DNA of 64,000 bases. Origin: Mucilaginibacter dorajii (GTDB taxonomy: Bacteria > Bacteroidota > Bacteroidia > Sphingobacteriales > Sphingobacteriaceae). Positions within the stretch are counted from its first letter, which is position 1; each line of letters opens with the position of its first letter. Location of the stretch: assembly GCF_024808255.1 (NCBI RefSeq), contig NZ_JANTYS010000013.1:124001-188000 (forward strand). Reading direction: 5' to 3'. The notes under the pieces are model-generated. The model made no database searches, had not been told where the DNA came from, and saw nothing but the letters and a program-made list of their open reading frames with translations. Below are positions 16,877-24,460 of this stretch, in pieces. A program made the position numbers and the translations under genes.

Positions 16877-17954
16877 CCTTCTTCCTCCGTCCCCAAATAT
16901 CACCTTTGTGGTGAACGGGAATGGTATCGCCTAAAAGTTTGCCCCAGGGCTTGAGTCCGTCTATCCGGTCGAAAATAATTTTGAGGACTGCCACAAAGGG
17001 TATAGAAAGGAACATGCCCGATAAACCCCAAAGCATGTTACCCAACAGTACTACGATGATTGACATCAGCGCGTTGATCTGTACTTTAGATGATACAATG
17101 CGTGGCACCAGTACATTGTTATCAATAAACTGGATCACCATATAAGCTATGATCACACCTAATTGTGTGCCATAACCATCTTTGGTTACCGTAGCCATTA
17201 GTACCGGCAAGGCGATAGCGATAATACCACCCAGGTAAGGGACAAGGTTTAAAATGGCACCTATCACGCCAATCAAAATACCATATTTTACCCCAAGCAA
17301 TACCAGGGCTACGGAGTTCATGGCAGCCACAATCATCATTTCGATAAGTAAACCTATGATATAGCTTTGGATAGCCACCTTGGTTTCTTTTAGTACTTCG
17401 GCTACCCGTTTGGAGTTCTCTTCAGAAAACACTTCGTAAAAAAAGTTAAGCAGCAGGGTTTTATAATAAAGTACCAGGAAAACATATACAGGAATAATAA
17501 ACACCAGGCCAAGCACGCCTACTACCGAACCTAAAGTACTACCCAGCAAAGCGTGGCTGTTATCCATAGCTTCCTTAATAAGTATATTTTGCTTTTGAAC
17601 GGTGTACCCAAAGGTTGTGGCTACCCACTGCTGGGTGGTAACTGATATGGCAGCCAGCTTTTTCTGCAACATGGGTAATGAATCGCCAAATTGAATGATT
17701 TGGGTGGATAGGAAATAAAATAGTCCGGCTATAGCTATAGAAGCTATTAGCAGCGTTAGCGCTATGGACAATACCTTGGGGATTTTCCAGCCTTCAAATT
17801 TATTACAAAGCGGATTAAGCAGAATGGCGATGAACAGTGAATAGGCTATCGGCACAAAAACATCCGCAAGCTGCGAGAATATGTAAACCAATAGTACAAG
17901 CCCGAACATGATAACGGTGCTCTTGAGGTAAAAAGGGTAGTCTTTTGCAGGCAT
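16866..17954 (-). CDS. AI-2E family transporter (PerM/YdiK-like permease)
   Basis: The start at 17954 (MPAKDYPFYLKSTVIMFG) gives 362 residues and matches the family's usual N-terminus. Hydrophobic pairs occur at about residues 10-55, a long polar loop follows, and C-terminal segments carry the family motifs GAILNLVPYLGGIIAIALP and QFIDNNVLVPRIV. Members move signalling molecules, Na+/H+ or unknown small solutes; the AI-2E name does not prove autoinducer export. A longer frame reaching 18122 is produced by a palindromic repeat and should not be used as the N-terminus. It is alone and convergent to the M16 operon. Confidence 0.9.
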   Translation of the reverse strand: MPAKDYPFYLKSTVIMFGLVLLVYIFSQLADVFVPIAYSLFIAILLNPLCNKFEGWKIPKVLSIALTLLIASIAIAGLFYFLSTQIIQFGDSLPMLQKKLAAISVTTQQWVATTFGYTVQKQNILIKEAMDNSHALLGSTLGSVVGVLGLVFIIPVYVFLVLYYKTLLLNFFYEVFSEENSKRVAEVLKETKVAIQSYIIGLLIEMMIVAAMNSVALVLLGVKYGILIGVIGAILNLVPYLGGIIAIALPVLMATVTKDGYGTQLGVIIAYMVIQFIDNNVLVPRIVSSKVQINALMSIIVVLLGNMLWGLSGMFLSIPFVAVLKIIFDRIDGLKPWGKLLGDTIPVHHKGDIWGRRKKVVH

Positions 17955-18053
17955 AAAAGCAGGTAATAAAGTATATCCAATCAAAGGAATATACAAGTTA
18001 ATTGTTTGATGCCTATGATAATATGCCTTTAATATAGGATCTATTCTGCGCCA

Positions 18054-18357
18054 TGCCTGTTCGCCCTGTAAAGTTCGCGAATAGATGCTTCGTGCCTCAG
18101 CATGACAAACCCACCATGTCATTGCGAGGAACGAAGCAATCTCATGCTATACAGAGCGGATCTGCATAGTTCGCGATTGCTTCGTACCTACCCATGACAA
18201 ATATAAAATATGTCATTGCGAGCGCAGCGTGGCAATCTCGTAGCCATACAGAGCGAATATGCATGGCTACGAGATTGCTTCGTTCCTCGCAATGACAAGG
18301 GGGCGATGTTGTCATTTCCACCTTCACAGTCCGCAGATTTTACTACTCGCAATGACA
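18054..18357. repeat. Repeat island: partial B', two family B palindromes and one G
   Basis: 18054-18106 is half of a TCATGCTGAGG-type palindrome. 18117-18200 starts TGTCATTGCGAGGAACGAAG but ends with the CCTACCCATGACA variant, so it is a mosaic. 18211-18297 is a family B palindrome with both standard ends. 18309-18357 is a family G unit (TGTCATTTCCACCTTC to CTCGCAATGACA). The region 17955-18402 has no gene besides this. Confidence 0.8.
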
Positions 18358-18402
18358 TAGCTTTATATTTTCATCTGCACATTTAAAATCTACATATCCG
18401 TC

Positions 18403-18879
18403 CTAAAACTCAAACCCGGCATCCGCATCCGGGTTATCCAGTTTGGTGCTTTTACGTTGGCCGGCTACGGTTACGTGCAGCATATTGATCTGTTCTTTGT
18501 GCTCGTCGAAAAGGATATCGTCATGCACTTCAAACTTTTTTACTTTGTTAATGGCTTTTATTTCAAAATAGATCCAGGCGGCATCTTCCTGTACTTCGTA
18601 ACCAACATAGCTTAGGTTAAGCGCCTTGCCGTCGGCTTTAATGGTCAAATGCTTTTTGATGTAATCGTTCAGCATCTGGTTCAGTTTGGCTTTATCTTTT
18701 GGTTTTACAATATCAACCGGGGTATGGTTTTGCTTTTCGATGGTGCGCTCCAGGTCGTCGTAAAAAATACGGCAGCTTACCTCAACGCTTTGGGTTTTGG
18801 CATTGTGGTTAATTTCGGTAACGCTAACATAAAAAGGGTGGAAGATGCTAAACCAGCTGATTAAAAGTAATTGCAACAT
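18403..18879 (-). CDS. DUF6702 family protein
   Basis: This 158-residue protein starts with a short hydrophobic segment (MLQLLLISWFSIFHPFYVSV) that could be a signal or anchor, followed by a DUF6702-like domain: HPFYVSVTEINHNAKTQSVEVSCRIFYDDLE, HLTIKADGK and YEVQEDAAWIYFEI. Function is unknown. Proteins of this family are repeatedly found beside HupE/UreJ-type membrane proteins and M1 aminopeptidases in Bacteroidota, which is the arrangement here: the two genes at 18947 and 19534 are divergent from it. Confidence 0.8.
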   Translation of the reverse strand: MLQLLLISWFSIFHPFYVSVTEINHNAKTQSVEVSCRIFYDDLERTIEKQNHTPVDIVKPKDKAKLNQMLNDYIKKHLTIKADGKALNLSYVGYEVQEDAAWIYFEIKAINKVKKFEVHDDILFDEHKEQINMLHVTVAGQRKSTKLDNPDADAGFEF

Positions 18880-18946
18880 AATTGCGTTATGTAATTGTTA
18901 TTATCACAAAAAACGCTATTTTTATTGGCAATAGCGAATTAAGTAA

Positions 18947-19537
18947 ATGACTGACTTTTATTTGTACTTCCAGTTAGGATGGCAACACATCTGTAACTGG
19001 GAAGGGTACGACCATATTTTATTTGTTACCGTGCTTTGCGGTACCTATCTGCTGGCCGACTGGCGCAAGGTACTGGTACTGGTTACAGCCTTCACCATCG
19101 GTCATTCTATCACGCTGGCTTTAAGTGTTTTAAATGTAATTCATATCAACACTTCGCTTATTGAATTCCTAATCCCGGTTACTATTGTGTTTACCAGTTT
19201 GGTTAATGTGCTCAATAAAAAGCGCACAACCGGCACCATGCGGCTTAACTATACGCTGGCCTTGTTCTTTGGCCTTATTCACGGGATGGGCTTTAGCAAC
19301 TACCTTAAAAGTTTACTGGGCACCAGCAGCAATATCACCGCGCAATTGTTTGCTTTTAACCTTGGGCTGGAGTTTGGGCAGGTATTAATTGTAATATCTG
19401 CGTTACTTATCTCCTGGCTGCTCATCAAATTTGCCAGAACACCACAGCGCGACTGGACCATGTTCCTGTCCTCGGCTATATTTGGTATTGCTTTTATCAT
19501 GTGTATTGAACGTTTTTTCCTAATTAAATTCAGATGA
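18947..19537 (+). CDS. HupE/UreJ family membrane protein
   Basis: The 196-residue integral membrane protein has about six hydrophobic segments and the HupE/UreJ motifs: GWQHICNWEGYDHILFV (the G-x-x-H-I-x-x-G-x-DH signature, residues 11-27), FTIGHSITLAL, VEFLI-type ELxIP equivalent (IEFLIPVTIVF) and FGLIHGMGFSN. The His/Asp/Glu residues are the proposed metal ligands; characterised members move nickel or cobalt. Metal transport is therefore plausible but not proven. It overlaps the M1 peptidase gene by four bases (ATGA), so the two are coupled; a metal transporter beside a zinc peptidase is suggestive. Confidence 0.88.
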   Translation: MTDFYLYFQLGWQHICNWEGYDHILFVTVLCGTYLLADWRKVLVLVTAFTIGHSITLALSVLNVIHINTSLIEFLIPVTIVFTSLVNVLNKKRTTGTMRLNYTLALFFGLIHGMGFSNYLKSLLGTSSNITAQLFAFNLGLEFGQVLIVISALLISWLLIKFARTPQRDWTMFLSSAIFGIAFIMCIERFFLIKFR

Positions 19538-21873
19538 ATAAATTTTACCCTGCTCTACTTTCCTGCCTGCTTGCGGCTTCGGCATCATGGGCACAGCACG
19601 ACAACAACCCCGGCTCAAACCACGGTAACCGTTTTGAGCAATTGGGTACCATGTTAAACACGCCAAACGGCTACAGGTCGGCATCGGGGGCTCCCGGGCC
19701 GCAGTACTGGCAGCAAAAGGCCGATTATGACATTTATGCCAAATTAGATGATGATAAGCAGCGTTTAGATGGCAGCGAAACCATTACCTACACCAACAAC
19801 TCGCCCGATGCACTTACCTATTTATGGGTACAGCTGGATGAAAATCAGCATAAAAAAGATGGCGAGGCAGCTAAGATGAACGAAAGCAAGATGCAAAGTA
19901 AAATGAGCATCCGCCAGCTGCAGGGCATTATGGGTACCGATCTTGATTTGGGTAACCATATTGAAAGCGTAAAGGATGCTAACGGCGGCGCGTTACCTTT
20001 CACCATCAACGAAACCATGATGCGTATTGAGCTGCCTGCTCCTTTGCTGCATGGTCAAAAATTTAAATTTAAAGTAAACTGGTGGTACAACATCAGCGAT
20101 AGGATGACCATTGGCGGCCGCGGCGGCTATGAGTATTTTCCCGAGGATAACAACTACCTGTACACCATGACCCAATGGTACCCACGCATGGCTGTTTATA
20201 GCGATTTCCAGGGCTGGCAAAACAAGCAGTTCATCGGCAGCGGTGAGTTTGCCCTAACCTTTGGCGATTTTAAAGTAAGCATGAACGTACCTGCCGATCA
20301 CCTGGTAGGCGGCACGGGCCAATGCTCAAACTATGCCCAAACCTTAACAGCGGCACAGTTAGGCCGTTGGAACAAAGCGCAAACATCAACCACGCCGGTA
20401 GAGATTGTGACGCTTGACGAGGTAAAGAACACCATGAAAAGCCACGCCACTGCCCGCAAAACCTGGACTTTCCACGCCGAAAACGTACGCGATTTTGCAT
20501 GGGTGTCTTCCCGCCGGATTGTGTGGGATGCCATGAGCGCCCAGATTGAAGGCGGCCGCAAAGCGATGGCGATGTCATACTACGGCCCCGAAGCTTACCC
20601 GCTTTACCGCAAGTACTCTACCAAGGTTGTAGCGCATACCATCAAAACGTATTCAAAACATACCATCCCTTACCCTTACCCGGTTGCTATTTCTGTAGAG
20701 GCGGCAAACGGTATGGAGTACCCGATGATCTGCTTTAACTTTGGTCGTGCCGAAAAAGATGGTACGTATAGCGAGGCCACCAAAAACGGTATGATCGGCG
20801 TGATCATCCACGAGGTTGGTCACAATTTTTTTCCGATGATCGTAAACTCCGACGAGCGCCAGTGGACCTGGATGGACGAAGGTCTGAACACTTTTGTGCA
20901 ATACCTGACCGAACAGGAGTGGGACCCTAAATTCCCTTCATCGCGCGGACCGGCATACAAGATTGTGGATTACATGAAAATGCCTAAGAACCAGCTGGAG
21001 CCTATCATGACCAATTCAGAAAACATTATCATGTTTGGTCCAAACGCTTACGCTAAACCCGCAACCGCGCTGAACGTATTGCGCGAAACCGTAATGGGCC
21101 GCGAGCTGTTTGATTATGCCTTTAAAACCTACGCCAAACGCTGGGCCTTTAAACACCCAACACCAGAGGACTTGTTCCGCACTATGGAAGATGCATCGGC
21201 TGTTGACCTGGATTGGTTTTGGCGGGGATGGTTTTACGGAACCGAAGCTGTTGACGTATCATTAGATAGCGTTAAATACTACCGCTTAAACACTAAAAAT
21301 CCGGCATTGGAAGCCAACGGCGACCGTGCAGCCTTTGACCATAATTTAGAGAACATCAGCACCACCCGCAACAAAGCCGCGGGCATGCAGTTTGCCGTAG
21401 AGGCCGATACCTCCTTACAGGATTTTTACAGCAAGTGGGACCGTTTTGCGGCAACGCCAATGACCACCAAAGGCTACCAGGATATGTACGCCGGCTTAAG
21501 CCCGGACGAAAAGAAATTTTACGATAGTAAAAGCTATTTTTATGAGCTAACCTTTAGCAACAAAGGCGGCCTGGTAACCCCGCTAATTATTGAGTGGACC
21601 TATGCCGACGGCACCAAAGAGATAGATAATATCCCGGCCTACATCTGGCGTAAAAACGAATTTAAGGTAAGCAAGGTATTTGCCAAAAGCAAAGAGGTAA
21701 AATCCATCAAGCTTGACCCATACCGCCAAACCGCCGATATTGACGAGGCCAACAACAGCTGGCCAAGGGAATACACCCCATCGCGGTTTGAACTGTTTAA
21801 ACAACAGGTTTTACCGCGAGGCGCCACATCGGGTAGTAACCCGATGCAGGATGCCAGGAAAGGCGGACAATAA
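19534..21873 (+). CDS. M1 family zinc metallopeptidase (aminopeptidase), exported
   Basis: This 779-residue protein has a signal peptide (residues 1-20, ending ASWAQ). The M1 domain shows NGMEYPM (the GxMEN-like substrate-anchoring motif) and the zinc site HEVGH at residues 426-430 with the third ligand Glu449 in WMDEG. The N-terminal beta domain (about 60-260) precedes it and a C-terminal region follows. M1 enzymes remove N-terminal amino acids from peptides. The long form with an M1 catalytic core in Bacteroidota is probably periplasmic. It is the distal gene of the HupE operon and ends at a strong terminator. Confidence 0.92.
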   Translation: MNKFYPALLSCLLAASASWAQHDNNPGSNHGNRFEQLGTMLNTPNGYRSASGAPGPQYWQQKADYDIYAKLDDDKQRLDGSETITYTNNSPDALTYLWVQLDENQHKKDGEAAKMNESKMQSKMSIRQLQGIMGTDLDLGNHIESVKDANGGALPFTINETMMRIELPAPLLHGQKFKFKVNWWYNISDRMTIGGRGGYEYFPEDNNYLYTMTQWYPRMAVYSDFQGWQNKQFIGSGEFALTFGDFKVSMNVPADHLVGGTGQCSNYAQTLTAAQLGRWNKAQTSTTPVEIVTLDEVKNTMKSHATARKTWTFHAENVRDFAWVSSRRIVWDAMSAQIEGGRKAMAMSYYGPEAYPLYRKYSTKVVAHTIKTYSKHTIPYPYPVAISVEAANGMEYPMICFNFGRAEKDGTYSEATKNGMIGVIIHEVGHNFFPMIVNSDERQWTWMDEGLNTFVQYLTEQEWDPKFPSSRGPAYKIVDYMKMPKNQLEPIMTNSENIIMFGPNAYAKPATALNVLRETVMGRELFDYAFKTYAKRWAFKHPTPEDLFRTMEDASAVDLDWFWRGWFYGTEAVDVSLDSVKYYRLNTKNPALEANGDRAAFDHNLENISTTRNKAAGMQFAVEADTSLQDFYSKWDRFAATPMTTKGYQDMYAGLSPDEKKFYDSKSYFYELTFSNKGGLVTPLIIEWTYADGTKEIDNIPAYIWRKNEFKVSKVFAKSKEVKSIKLDPYRQTADIDEANNSWPREYTPSRFELFKQQVLPRGATSGSNPMQDARKGGQ

Positions 21874-21877
21874 TAGC

Positions 21878-21906
21878 AAAGCCCCCAACTCATCATTGGG
21901 GGCTTT
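21878..21906 (+). terminator. Rho-independent terminator after the M1 peptidase
   Basis: AAAGCCCCCAA (21878-21888) pairs perfectly with TTGGGGGCTTT (21896-21906) across a seven-base loop, followed by ATTATTAT. Confidence 0.9.
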
Positions 21907-22056
21907 ATTATTATATACTAATTATTAAAATTCTGGATTGCCGAATAATATATATTACTACCTGTTGGCGGATTTAACTTTTTTAAATCTACAAATTGTA
22001 TAATCCTATAAATTTAAATATAGGTCAGGATTCAAAAAATACAAGAGATTAAAAAT

Positions 22057-22572
22057 TTAATGTTTTCCGACTGGTATTTTATCCCAAATTAGGTATAGAC
22101 CATGATTGTTAAAAACAGTGTGTATTTCAATAAGTATTTCAATTATATAATACACAGCAGCAACTCCACTGGCAAGGGCAATCCAAAAAGTGAGTTTCGT
22201 TAGCCTTTCATTATTTTTACGTTGTTGTCTTTCAAGTTTTTCCAACCTTGATTGTTGGGATAAGTTATTTTCCGCGTGACTTTTATATCCACCATGATTT
22301 TGAAAGAAAAAAAGACCTTCGAACGAGATGATATAGCTTCTTCTAATTGCAGGCTTGCCACTTGGACTTATTATTGCCGTATCATGAAGAACCTCATCTT
22401 CAAAATCAACGTACCCATCTTTTATAAGTTTGTTCAAAATTAATTGCAGCTCATTCAACTCAATATTTACAGTCTTTGATATTTTATGACTTGTTTCATG
22501 AGTTGGAGGTTGTTTATTAGCCATGTATCCTAAAACAACGTCAAGTTTTATTATAGGTGAAATTTGTTGCAT
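22057..22572 (-). CDS. Unknown protein: winged-helix-like domain, coiled coil and membrane anchor
   Basis: This 171-residue protein is not a family I recognise. Residues 5-95 look like a winged helix: KISKTVNIELNELQLILNKLIKDGYV followed by a beta wing with a long insertion. Residues 105-125 (RLEKLERQQRKNNERLTKL) are charged and coiled-coil-like, and residues 127-149 form one transmembrane segment. The gene lies 15 bases downstream of another small membrane protein on the same strand, so the two are probably one operon. The DNA around it is clearly more AT-rich than the flanking genes, suggesting acquisition. Confidence 0.7.
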   Translation of the reverse strand: MQQISPIIKLDVVLGYMANKQPPTHETSHKISKTVNIELNELQLILNKLIKDGYVDFEDEVLHDTAIISPSGKPAIRRSYIISFEGLFFFQNHGGYKSHAENNLSQQSRLEKLERQQRKNNERLTKLTFWIALASGVAAVYYIIEILIEIHTVFNNHGLYLIWDKIPVGKH

Positions 22573-22587
22573 ATGGATTTTAAAAAA

Positions 22588-22992
22588 CTATAATTTTCTT
22601 TCTTCTGCATTTATTATTTCTTTAGCCGAATCTTTAATGACCGCAATTCTCTTTTCATATTCAGTTAGTTTAGTTGAATTAAATTGAGTACTAAAGATAC
22701 CGAATGATGCCACTTCGTTAATCAATGCTTGATGCTTTTTATTCCTATCACTTAATAGCATGAGGATGACATATCCACTTGTCGAGAGGTCATGTAACGC
22801 TTTAATATCACTGGAACTAATTAAGTTTGAAAGGGACAAGAATTTAGCTACCTCAAATCTAAAATCTTCAATCCATTTAGCTTTCTTCGTTTTTCTTGCT
22901 TGTTTAGATGCGAGCCAATGAGATGAAAAAATGGTGGCAATAAGAATTATTGGAGTAACAATATCCTTGAATTCAATATTGGATAAACACAT
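22588..22992 (-). CDS. Unknown small membrane-anchored protein
   Basis: The 134-residue protein has an N-terminal hydrophobic segment (residues 11-28, IVTPIILIATIFSSHWLA) then a basic patch (KQARKTKKAKW) consistent with the cytoplasmic side, and a helical remainder. I do not recognise it. A membrane segment followed by a basic KKAKWIEDFR stretch is common in small accessory proteins of unknown role. It is the first gene of a likely two-gene operon with 22057-22572 and is divergent from a 45-residue frame at 23042. Confidence 0.7.
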   Translation of the reverse strand: MCLSNIEFKDIVTPIILIATIFSSHWLASKQARKTKKAKWIEDFRFEVAKFLSLSNLISSSDIKALHDLSTSGYVILMLLSDRNKKHQALINEVASFGIFSTQFNSTKLTEYEKRIAVIKDSAKEIINAEERKL

Positions 22993-23041
22993 AATTGTTT
23001 AATAATTTAAAAAGTTAGGTATTTATAAGAAAATACTTATT

Positions 23042-23179
23042 ATGAACATCAAAGATTTAAAATCAAAAGGAATTATTACCAAACTAACTTCATGTAGTAC
23101 AAATGGTAACAAAGTAACGAGTACCGAAATTTATCTTTTTGGTATTAGAGTATATAGATTTTGTGCTGTTGAAAGATAA
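23042..23179 (+). CDS. Possible small protein (45 residues)
   Basis: The frame MNIKDLKSKGIITKLTSCST... ends RVYRFCAVER at 23179, one base before the stop of the convergent YodC-like gene. It has a reasonable amino-acid composition and a small beta-strand-rich look, with the repeated GNKVTSTEIYLFGIRVY. I cannot assign a family, and translation is not certain; the tight end-to-end packing with its neighbour is the only support. Confidence 0.4.
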   Translation: MNIKDLKSKGIITKLTSCSTNGNKVTSTEIYLFGIRVYRFCAVER

Positions 23180-23374
23180 TTAATCAAGTTCTAACAAGAT
23201 GGTTTTGAATGTTCCCTTTTGAATAGCATTCTTTTCATCAAACCAAGTACATTCCACTCTATCGTTATATGGCTTATCACGTAATTTATCCCATGCAAAG
23301 CCATCTATTGTCATTTTTGGACCTCCAGACTGTAGTCTTACTACGTCACCTTCTTTGAAAATTGATTCGCTCAT
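23180..23374 (-). CDS. YodC-like (DUF2158) protein
   Basis: This 64-residue protein matches the DUF2158/YodC family: FKEGDVVRLQSGGPKMTIDGF at residues 5-25 and VECTWFDEKNAIQKGTF later. The domain is a small SH3-like barrel of unknown function, common in accessory regions. It sits in the AT-rich patch with other unknown small genes. Confidence 0.85.
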   Translation of the reverse strand: MSESIFKEGDVVRLQSGGPKMTIDGFAWDKLRDKPYNDRVECTWFDEKNAIQKGTFKTILLELD

Positions 23375-23410
23375 GTGATTATTGGTTTAGACCACTAATC
23401 TATAAATTTT

Positions 23411-23524
23411 TTATTGCTTACTACTATAATCTACCAGACTCCCTTCCGCATTAATATCCTCTATCATTTTTTCGATATACCTAACCGTTCTTTCTAATTC
23501 ATACCCCATTGTTTCGTTATACAC
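23411..23524 (-). pseudogene. Gene fragment or small ORF without a secure start
   Basis: The minus strand is open from about 23588 to a TAA at 23411 and encodes ...LKIGYDIDTAEIVYNETMGY then ELERTVRYIEKMIEDINAEG and SLVDYSSKQ, a protein-like amphipathic sequence. There is no ATG before the upstream stop; a GTG at 23524 or ATG at 23509 would give 37 or 32 residues. It may be the 3' remnant of a larger gene cut off by rearrangement, or a small intact gene. Confidence 0.35.
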
Positions 23525-23559
23525 AATTTCTGCTGTATCGATATCATAACCTATTTTAA

Positions 23560-23742
23560 GTTCCGCCCGTTTTTGGTGTTGTTACCAAACAACAGGTTCG
23601 TGATCCCCAATATTGCTTTTTAAACGTTAGCCAACTCGGCAAGCAGTATAAGACAAAGGGCAATGTTTTAAAGCTAAAAAAGCGCAGGAAAACAAACAAC
23701 ACCCAACAACGCGCTGAACAATGGTTACCCAATGGGATGTAA
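23560..23742 (+). pseudogene. Gene fragment lacking a start
   Basis: The plus frame VFGVVTKQQVRDPQYCFLNV then SQLGKQYKTKGNVLKLKKRR is open for 60 codons but has no start. It ends TAA at 23742. Its end overlaps, in another frame, a 33-codon ORF (23721-23822, starting MVTQWDVMLDKAHTID). The abrupt meeting with the opposite-strand fragment at 23560-23590 suggests a junction of broken pieces. Confidence 0.3.
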
Positions 23743-23827
23743 TGCTCGACAAAGCCCATACAATAGACCACCCATTTCTATTTGAAGTTACAAAAAACGG
23801 AGTTAGCGAACTCTCATTTTAGCATAA

Positions 23828-24097
23828 ATCCGTAACTTAGTATTATGGTATAAAACTATACAAATAGCACAATCAATCTTAAGAGACATCGAGGGTAAGT
23901 ACGATGCTTATTTCAGGTCTATAAATAAGAGTATATTAAATTTTGTAGAGATAAAAGAAGTCAATGGCTGGCTGACGGTTGATATTGTAAATTCACCACC
24001 CGAAAACATCGCCTTAGAAATTAAGCTGGGGTTTAAAATAATTGATGAGCCAACTAAAAACCCTAAAGAAGCATCTAACTATTTCATAGCATTATGA
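23828..24097 (+). other. Open frame of 89 codons with no standard start codon
   Basis: From the stop at 23825-23827 the frame stays open to TGA at 24097: LVLWYKTIQIAQSILRDIEG, KYDAYFRSINKSILNFVEIK, ... ending ASNYFIAL. The composition looks like a real helical/beta protein, and the next ORF starts inside its stop (ATGA). There is no ATG, GTG or TTG near its beginning. It is either a truncated gene or uses an unusual start. I do not recognise the family. Confidence 0.4.
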
Positions 24098-24168
24098 AAG
24101 CGTCTGTTGGCAAAACTGCTACTGAAAAAAAGCCTAAAAAAGAGGTTAAGCAAAAGCCTAAGAAATAA
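24094..24168 (+). CDS. Lysine-rich 24-residue peptide
   Basis: The frame starts at ATG 24094, overlapping the previous stop, and ends TAA at 24168, overlapping the next ATG. The peptide begins MKASVGKTATEKKPKK and ends KQKPKK: 11 of 24 residues are Lys. It might be a translational-coupling leader or a small basic protein. Support comes from the chained overlaps. Confidence 0.4.
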   Translation: MKASVGKTATEKKPKKEVKQKPKK

Positions 24169-24350
24169 TGTGGCAGTATATAATTTTCACAACAGTCCTT
24201 TGGTTCTTGGTTATCGACGCACCTATATTTTTTTGTCGATTATCCTATAGATTGATAAACAAAAGAGGCCATCCAAAATTGGCATTAATCGTGTCATTAT
24301 TGATTTTAATTGGATTTATTGTCCTTTACAATTATATAAACCTTGATTAA
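24168..24350 (+). CDS. Small two-transmembrane protein
   Basis: The 60-residue protein has hydrophobic segments at residues 4-22 (YIIFTTVLWFLVIDAPIFF) and 38-57 (LALIVSLLILIGFIVLYNYI) joined by a basic loop (RLINKRGHPK). It starts on the overlapping TAATG of the previous frame. I do not recognise it. Hairpin membrane proteins of this size in accessory DNA include toxins and holin-like proteins, but nothing here decides this. Confidence 0.5.
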   Translation: MWQYIIFTTVLWFLVIDAPIFFCRLSYRLINKRGHPKLALIVSLLILIGFIVLYNYINLD

Positions 24351-24460
24351 CCTTTTACTCATGGTCTAACACGTATATAGTTACCTTACAACACCAACAA
24401 CGCGCTGGGATGAGTTACGCTATTGATTTAAGATTAAGTTTGCAAGTGTTTAATTCCCCC

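Noticed and set aside
20270..20578. Long minus-strand frames inside the M1 peptidase
   Set aside because: They are shadows of a gene with clear family motifs on the plus strand.
23370..24410. Integron-like gene cassettes (GGTCTAAC and CCAACAACGCGCTG near gene ends)
   Set aside because: Only a single GTCTAAC fits RYYYAAC; there is no matching GTTRRRY partner at the right distance and no integrase, so an attC array is not supported.
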